From Fontibacter flavus (GTDB taxonomy: Bacteria; Bacteroidota; Bacteroidia; Cytophagales; Cyclobacteriaceae): a stretch of DNA of 64,000 nt. The notes beneath the pieces are model-generated. The model was not told where the DNA came from. It was given only the letters and a program-made list of their open reading frames with translations, and searched no databases. The first letter of the stretch is position 1; every line of letters starts with the position of its first letter. The DNA lies in assembly GCF_042432905.1 (NCBI RefSeq), contig NZ_JBHLWI010000003.1, positions 6,968-70,967 on the forward strand, read 5' to 3'. Positions 59,104 to 64,000 of this stretch are shown one piece after another. The translations under genes were made by a program, and so were the position numbers.

Positions 59104-61054
59104 GATCATAGACCTGACCAGGAAAGTAAGTTTCGGGATATTGGCATTACACTTCTATGTGTACTGCTATGGGGCTTTTGAAATATGGGGATTCACTCAT
59201 CCTATTTCAGACAGGGTTTTGCTGAATCTTCAAAGCACCGGAATTTTTAATCATATTCTGGTTACCAAAATCATGGCTTTGGTCTTGTTGTTGGTTTCCC
59301 TGCTTGGAGCTGCCGGGAAGAAAGATGAGAAGATACGATTTGCACATGCGGCGTTTTCTTTAATTTCTGGATTAGTGGTGTTTTCCTTAAGCCATACATT
59401 ACTGCGTCTTGATTACGATCGAGAGATTGTCTGTATCATTTACATGATTGTCACTATCATTGGATACATCCTTGTCCTTACCGGAGGCGGATTGATGTCA
59501 AGGATGCTGAGGCTTAGGTTAAAAGACGATGTGTTCAACCAACTCAATGAAACCTTTCCGCAGGAAGAAAGACTATTGGGAAACGAGTATTCCGTAAACC
59601 TTCCTTCACGGTATAACCTGAAGGGGAAAATCAGAAATTCATGGATAAATATCATCAATCCGTTTAGGTCATTGCTGGTCATTGGTACGCCGGGTGCAGG
59701 TAAGTCTTATTTTGTTATACGGCATGTCATCACACAGCACATTCAAAAGGGCTTTTCCATGTTCATATACGATTTCAAATACGATGACCTTTCCATCATT
59801 GCCTACAACACCCTTCAAAAGTATAAAGATAGATACGCCAAAGATCCTGCCTTTTATGTCATCAACTTTGATAAGCTTTCCCATACCCATCGTTGTAATC
59901 CGCTTGATCCTGAAACCATGATGGATATCACCGATGCAGCCGAATCGTCCAGAACCATTATGCTTGGACTCAATCGAACATGGATCAGAAAGCAGGGAGA
60001 CTTTTTTGTGGAATCCCCCATTAATTTCCTGACAGCAATAATTTGGTTTTTGAAGAAATTCAAAGGTGGGCAGTATTGTACCCTGCCCCATGTGATTGAA
60101 TTGATGCAAATCGAATACGACCTACTTTTCCCGGTGCTACGCACCGAACCGGAAATTGAGGTACTGATCAACCCATTTGTCATAGCTTATCTGAATGGGG
60201 CAACCGATCAATTGGAAGGACAGATTGCAAGTGCCAAGATTGCAATGGCAAGGCTCGCATCTCCTCAGATATACTACGTCCTTTCGGGCAACGACTTTAC
60301 ACTAGACCTCAACAACCCCGATGAACCCAAGATAATTAGTGTGGGAAACAATCCTCAAAAGCAGCAGACTTACGGCGCAGTGCTTTCTCTGTATATTTCA
60401 AGAATGATCAAACTGGTAAACCAGAAAGGGAAACTGAAATCAAGTCTAATCTTTGATGAATATCCCACTATCTATTTCAATGGCATTGACAACCTGATTG
60501 CGACAGCCCGAAGCAACAAAGTGTCAACCTGTTTGGGGATACAGGATTTTAGCCAATTACGTAAAGACTATGGGCGTGAACAGGCGGATGTGGTTACCAA
60601 CATCGTAGGAAATATCATAAGTGGTCAGGTGACCGGAGACACAGCCAAACAACTTTCTGAACGGTTTGGGAAGATCATGCAGCAAAGGGAAAGCATGTCC
60701 ATTAATGCCAATGACACCTCTATCAGCCGTTCTTCACAACTGGATTCTGCTATACCTCCTTCAAAAATTGCTGGGTTGAGCTCAGGGGAATTTGTGGGCA
60801 TGGTGGCTGACAATCCCGACCAAAAGATTCCGCACAAAACATTCCACAACGAGATCATCAACGATAACGAAGCCCTGAAAATGGAGGAACAGGCCTATAA
60901 GCCTATTCCTCCCGTTGTAGATATAACAGCTTCTGAAATAGACTCCAATTACAGGATGGTCAAAAATCAGGTGAAACACCTCATTGAAATTGAGATTGAA
61001 AGGATTTACAATACACCTGAGCTGGCTCACCTGATTATTGAAAAAGAAAGCTGA
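59069..61054 (+). CDS. TraG/VirD4-like coupling protein
   Basis: Type IV coupling protein of 661 residues. Four N-terminal membrane helices lie within about residues 15-145. The ATPase domain has Walker A GTPGAGKS (about 206-213) and Walker B SLIFDEYPTIYF (near 465), followed by RSNKVSTCLGIQDFSQL. It docks the relaxase-DNA complex to a mating channel. The channel genes themselves are not in the window, so a helper element may be needed. It overlaps the relaxase gene by 35 bases. Confidence 0.9.
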   Translation: MGTGENEEALRKIIDLTRKVSFGILALHFYVYCYGAFEIWGFTHPISDRVLLNLQSTGIFNHILVTKIMALVLLLVSLLGAAGKKDEKIRFAHAAFSLISGLVVFSLSHTLLRLDYDREIVCIIYMIVTIIGYILVLTGGGLMSRMLRLRLKDDVFNQLNETFPQEERLLGNEYSVNLPSRYNLKGKIRNSWINIINPFRSLLVIGTPGAGKSYFVIRHVITQHIQKGFSMFIYDFKYDDLSIIAYNTLQKYKDRYAKDPAFYVINFDKLSHTHRCNPLDPETMMDITDAAESSRTIMLGLNRTWIRKQGDFFVESPINFLTAIIWFLKKFKGGQYCTLPHVIELMQIEYDLLFPVLRTEPEIEVLINPFVIAYLNGATDQLEGQIASAKIAMARLASPQIYYVLSGNDFTLDLNNPDEPKIISVGNNPQKQQTYGAVLSLYISRMIKLVNQKGKLKSSLIFDEYPTIYFNGIDNLIATARSNKVSTCLGIQDFSQLRKDYGREQADVVTNIVGNIISGQVTGDTAKQLSERFGKIMQQRESMSINANDTSISRSSQLDSAIPPSKIAGLSSGEFVGMVADNPDQKIPHKTFHNEIINDNEALKMEEQAYKPIPPVVDITASEIDSNYRMVKNQVKHLIEIEIERIYNTPELAHLIIEKES

Positions 61055-61059
61055 CCCTG

Positions 61060-61884
61060 TCACATCCCGTCAGCTGCATCCATGTATTCTGTAAGAGCAG
61101 TTTTAAGGTGATCAAGAAATACAGTGCGGTTCTTTTTCCTTAGCCGTATTTCCTGAAAGGCTCGGTAATACTCTCCCAGATCTTTTTGGAACATCGGCCC
61201 CGCGACATTGGCGATATCCTTAATGTCCACTTTGCCTTTGTTGAACACCCCCGCAGCTTTCAGTGCATAGATGAGTTCAATAAGCCATACTTTTGGCCCA
61301 GTCCATACAGGTCCAAGTTTGTTGGACTTCTTACCTTCTAGGGTATCAAGAGAAATTTGGAGGTACTCCAAAACCTTCTTGAAGGCAATAAATTGACCTA
61401 CCCTATAACTACCAGCGCAACTGAATTCCGGGTCTGCATCAAGGAAGTAAATGTCAGGAAAGGAGAAATCAATCTCTTTATTCCTAAGAAACAACTTGTC
61501 ATCAAGATCAGTTTTTCCTGAAAAATTATACCAATAAAGCTCTTGATGCCGCTCGTAGAAAGCCGATATCTTTTCCATTTCTTTTCTGTAACACACTTTC
61601 TTTTGTTTTGGAGGTTTCAGTGGGCAGGATGACTCTATTTTGAAGACTTCAGCAAAATAGATCAATTCCCCAAGAAATTTTGGTTGTATAGACTTAAAGA
61701 ACATGATCTCCGACGACTTGTCCTTAAATCCGTGTTCATTAACATATTCTTTCAGCTTGTATAATGATTCTTGGACTGCTGTAAACGATTTCCTGCATAA
61801 GTCAATTTTCCCCTCAGCCGACATGCTGATATCCAAAAGTGTTTCACTTGTCCTATTATATAAATTTTCGCAATATAATTCCAT
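61060..61884 (-). CDS. RteC-like regulatory protein
   Basis: Protein of 274 residues of the RteC family, known from CTnDOT-type elements where it activates excision. A YRVGQFIAFKKVLEYLQ segment and a C-terminal FNKGKVDIKDIANVAGP, EIRLRKKNRTVFLDHL pattern match the winged-helix-bearing RteC end. It is convergent with the coupling protein gene, with 5 bases between stops. No rteA/rteB two-component genes are in the window. Confidence 0.82.
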   Translation of the reverse strand: MELYCENLYNRTSETLLDISMSAEGKIDLCRKSFTAVQESLYKLKEYVNEHGFKDKSSEIMFFKSIQPKFLGELIYFAEVFKIESSCPLKPPKQKKVCYRKEMEKISAFYERHQELYWYNFSGKTDLDDKLFLRNKEIDFSFPDIYFLDADPEFSCAGSYRVGQFIAFKKVLEYLQISLDTLEGKKSNKLGPVWTGPKVWLIELIYALKAAGVFNKGKVDIKDIANVAGPMFQKDLGEYYRAFQEIRLRKKNRTVFLDHLKTALTEYMDAADGM

Positions 61885-62055
61885 GGCATTTACTTTTTAG
61901 GTTAATAATCTACTGATCAATAACACCTGTCTTAAGCCCGGAAAGAAAAGTGCGTAATCTTGATACCTATAAAATTAATGATAGAATTTATAATTATTGA
62001 CACCAATCGAAACTTCCCCAATGAATCGAATGCCATCTAGACTATTTTCTAAAAC

Positions 62056-62655
62056 TTAATCTTTTATTTTTCTGATATTTGCCAAAGTGGATTTACTTAC
62101 TCCCAGAATATCCATCATATCTTTTACCATTAGGGTTTTTCCCAACTCCTGTTCAGGACCTGCAAGGACGTTATAAACTTCTTTGGCTGGTTTGGAAAGA
62201 AAATCAACAAACCAGGTTATGAGTTTCTCCTGTATGGCATGATTGACTTTAATTGAGAGATCAAAAAAAGATGGGAAATCATTGATGATCTTGGACTCTA
62301 ATTGACGGTCAATCTCACAAACCATTACATCCGATATTGCCTTTAAAACATAATCAGAAGGGTTGCCAGAGTTAAAGGAAACAGGATCGAGAGCCACTTC
62401 TCCCGGAAAAAATATTAATCTGGTAATTGTTCGACCTGCCGGAAGCTGGATGGAAAAAGAAATATTTCCATTTAGAATGAAGCGGGCACAGGTCTCAGCT
62501 TGGCCGGCATCCTTAATGACAGTACCTTTCGGATATTTTTTGAAGTTTAGAAAACCTTTTATTTTTCGGTAGTCATCAATCGATACTTCTACAAATCTGT
62601 CCATATTGGACTTCAGTTCTATTAGCCAAGAATCATCCATCTCTTCAACATTCAT
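62056..62655 (-). CDS. Crp/Fnr family transcriptional regulator
   Basis: Regulator of 199 residues from ATG 62655 (MNVEEMDD); a TTG two codons upstream is in frame. An N-terminal cNMP-like beta roll (about 35-130) is followed by a short C-terminal HTH (KTLMVKDMMDILGVSKSTLANIR) at about 170-192. It is divergent from the MauE-like gene across about 215 AT-rich bases with a near-palindrome. It probably controls that gene, by position. Confidence 0.82.
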   Translation of the reverse strand: MNVEEMDDSWLIELKSNMDRFVEVSIDDYRKIKGFLNFKKYPKGTVIKDAGQAETCARFILNGNISFSIQLPAGRTITRLIFFPGEVALDPVSFNSGNPSDYVLKAISDVMVCEIDRQLESKIINDFPSFFDLSIKVNHAIQEKLITWFVDFLSKPAKEVYNVLAGPEQELGKTLMVKDMMDILGVSKSTLANIRKIKD

Positions 62656-62826
62656 GGGCAAAAATGGTCACCCTTTCAATACTCCCTAACACTTCCAAAT
62701 ACAAGCCAAACCCTCTATTCTTTTCAATAGGTTTGTTACAAATTCAAAACATAATTTCATAAAATAAATAATTTTAAATACAAAATCAAGAAATATAATA
62801 TTTTAAATAACTTATTATGTAAAAAA

Positions 62827-62840
62827 GTACAAATTTGCAC
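62827..62840. promoter_or_regulatory. Candidate Crp-type operator before mauE-like gene
   Basis: GTACAAATTTGCAC is symmetric at 12 of 14 positions and lies 30 bases before ATG 62871. The word AAAAAGTACAAA recurs as AAAAAGGTACAAA just downstream. The site is in the region expected for control by the divergent Crp/Fnr protein. Confidence 0.35.
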
Positions 62841-62870
62841 TTTTTTCACTTGAGATGAAAAAGGTACAAA

Positions 62871-63368
62871 ATGGACTTTGAAAGAAGTTTAGTTCCTACC
62901 GAACTTTACCATATGAAAAGCGACAAGAATATTGGAATAAGATCAGATGGAATTATCACCACTATGTTAGTTCTGCTTTCTAGAGCAATACTTTCACTAA
63001 TATTCATGTATTCGGCATTCTCCAAAGTAATTGATTGGAACGGGACGAGGTCGGCCTTGCATAATCAGGTTTTTCCCGGTTGGATGGCAGAGACGCTGCT
63101 CTTTACTTTACCAGTAGTTGAATTGGTGACAGCCATCCTTTTACTGGGAAGAAGGTCTTTCAAAAATGGTTTTGTAGCTTCAACATTGCTGATGGTCTGC
63201 TTTACTGTTTACGTGGGTTGGGTGATGTCAGGAGCATTTGGAAGGATTCCGTGCACCTGTGGAGGACTTATTTCTGAGCTTGGATGGTCTGAACACCTTT
63301 TACTGAATTTGGTGCTGGTTGTTGTCTCTTTCCTTGGACTTATGCTAAGCAATAAGATATCAGTATAA
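62871..63368 (+). CDS. MauE/DoxX-like membrane protein
   Basis: Membrane protein of 165 residues with four helices (about 30-52, 75-95, 100-122, 140-160). SRAILSLIFMYSAFSKVIDW and the CTCGG motif between helices 3 and 4 match MauE-like proteins, which are linked to thiol-redox maturation and amine-dehydrogenase assembly. In Bacteroidota it often accompanies small secreted Cys proteins like the next gene. The exact role is unknown. Confidence 0.8.
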   Translation: MDFERSLVPTELYHMKSDKNIGIRSDGIITTMLVLLSRAILSLIFMYSAFSKVIDWNGTRSALHNQVFPGWMAETLLFTLPVVELVTAILLLGRRSFKNGFVASTLLMVCFTVYVGWVMSGAFGRIPCTCGGLISELGWSEHLLLNLVLVVVSFLGLMLSNKISV

Positions 63369-63588
63369 ATTAAAAGTAACTATTGCAGAAGGCGAAGCTA
63401 AAAACAGCTGCCCGGCGCCTGAAGCCTAACTATAAAATAGAGAACGGAAATAAAAAAGACAATTCTGTCAGTCTTGCCACTAGGTGGGGACCTGACAACC
63501 CGAAGGGGGTAAAACCAGCCGTCCCTCTCAAAAGGTCAAAGACTTTGACTGAAACGACCGGAATTACTTTAACAAAACAATCAAAATT
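63369..63588. other. Spacer between mauE-like gene and small secreted gene
   Basis: 220 bases relatively richer in GC than the surroundings. A 69-codon frame starting from TTG is possible but lacks a ribosome-binding site and recognisable features, so I do not call it a gene. Probably leader sequence. Confidence 0.4.
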
Positions 63589-63849
63589 ATGAAAAATTAC
63601 ATTAAAAACATCTTAAAAGGCAGTTTAGTAATGATGGCCATTGTCGCTGCGTTTGCCTTTACTAATCCAGTACCTCAATTACAGACAGTGTGGGGTTATG
63701 ATGAGATTTCGGATGAAATGGTTCCTGTAACTCTTGGCTCCAATGAGTACGATTGTAACCTGAGCATTACCGAAACCTGTGTATATCTGGACGAACAAAG
63801 GCAGAATCCACATCCTCAAAGTCCCAATGGAAAGTTTGAATTAAACTAA
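63589..63849 (+). CDS. Small secreted Cys protein, DUF6520-like
   Basis: Protein of 86 residues with an N-terminal signal or membrane anchor (about 10-25, LVMMAIVAAFAFTNP) and a short mature part with two Cys (YDCNLS, TETCVYL). It resembles small secreted proteins (DUF6520 type) usually found next to MauE-like genes in Bacteroidota. It may be a thiol-active or structural peptide; there is no direct functional evidence. A clear terminator follows. Confidence 0.6.
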   Translation: MKNYIKNILKGSLVMMAIVAAFAFTNPVPQLQTVWGYDEISDEMVPVTLGSNEYDCNLSITETCVYLDEQRQNPHPQSPNGKFELN

Positions 63850-63878
63850 AAGCACTATTCATAACTACATAAAGAGGG

Positions 63879-63906
63879 GGCTGTCCGAAAAGGGCAGCCT
63901 TTTTTA
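63879..63906 (+). terminator. Terminator after small secreted protein
   Basis: GGCTGTCC pairs with GGGCAGCC (one G-T pair) around a 4-5 base loop, followed by a run of T. It ends the mauE-like/small secreted protein transcript. Confidence 0.8.
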
Positions 63907-64000
63907 TGCTGCAATTTTTTGATTTTGAAAATCTAAAGTCATGATTGGGGATTTTTGATTAGATTTTTTCCTTGACACGTATAATACTGGTCGACTAATG

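Larger units (their letters stand above)
37746..64000. mobile_element. Integrative mobilisable/conjugative element at tRNA-Pro (right end not seen)
   Basis: The left edge is placed at the 3' end of tRNA-Pro, next to a tyrosine integrase. Content: integrase, excisionase-like HTH, two defence cargo blocks, candidate oriT, MobC, relaxase, coupling protein, RteC. No copy of the tRNA 3' end was found downstream in the window, so the right end is probably beyond 64,000 or after RteC without a recognisable repeat. No T4SS assembly (Tra) genes are present in the visible part, favouring a mobilisable rather than self-transmissible element. Confidence 0.75.

Noticed and set aside
61050..61080. CCCTGTCACATCCCGTCAG as a possible attR copy of the tRNA-Pro 3' end
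   Set aside because: Only a short broken match to CCTGTCACCCCGACAG, located between two convergent coding ends; more likely chance.
63383..63592. 69-codon frame between mauE-like and small secreted protein genes
   Set aside because: TTG start without ribosome-binding site, no recognisable features, and it overlaps the start of the next gene.

Overview
The window comes from a Bacteroidota chromosome, most likely a free-living Cytophagales member of the Cyclobacteriaceae type. This rests on moderately low GC, two type IX secretion (T9SS) cargo proteins (one with a type A C-terminal domain, one with a gliding-type CHU_C/type B domain), a PorP/SprF partner, a Bacteroidetes-style tyrosine recombinase and an RteC-like regulator. 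No species can be named from the sequence alone.

Positions 1-37,550 look like ordinary chromosome. In order they hold: a 1.5k-residue secreted endonuclease/exonuclease/phosphatase-fold protein; an acyltransferase; a PAS/GAF sensor that has a phosphoacceptor domain but no ATPase domain, overlapping a response regulator; a secreted cyclophilin; a Gfo/Idh/MocA oxidoreductase; a lipoprotein; a giant 27-repeat thrombospondin type 3 surface protein with its PorP/SprF partner; a complete oxidative L-fucose operon (18.1-25.1 kb) with a divergent AraC regulator; a minus-strand set for ring cleavage, maleylacetate and 3-oxoadipate metabolism (26.6-31.6 kb); a MATE exporter; and a four-gene arsenosugar cluster (34.1-37.1 kb).

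From about 37,746 a mobile element begins at the 3' end of a tRNA-Pro(GGG) gene. It carries a tyrosine integrase, an excisionase-like HTH protein, a mobilisation module at the far side (candidate oriT, MobC, relaxase, TraG/VirD4-like coupling protein) and RteC. Its right end is not visible, so it is an integrative mobilisable or conjugative element cut by the window edge.

Between the integration and mobilisation modules lie two cargo blocks separated by copies of one backbone module (a conserved hairpin leader, a ~71-residue protein gene and a ~121-residue protein gene). Copies are at about 39.8-40.5 kb (A), 47.6-48.4 kb (B, decayed) and 56.9-57.3 kb (C). Cargo 1 (40.6-47.5 kb) is an AVAST type 1-like system: MBL-fold protein, trypsin-STAND NTPase, and two tandem related small proteins. 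Cargo 2 (48.7-56.8 kb) is a defence island: a divergent HD-like protein, an HNH nuclease, a four-helix membrane protein, an AbiV gene broken by one in-frame TAA, and a Gabija pair (GajA/GajB) preceded by a small P-loop protein. The repeated backbone module flanking two unrelated defence cargoes is the most unusual structure here: it suggests a cargo-exchange hotspot inside the element.
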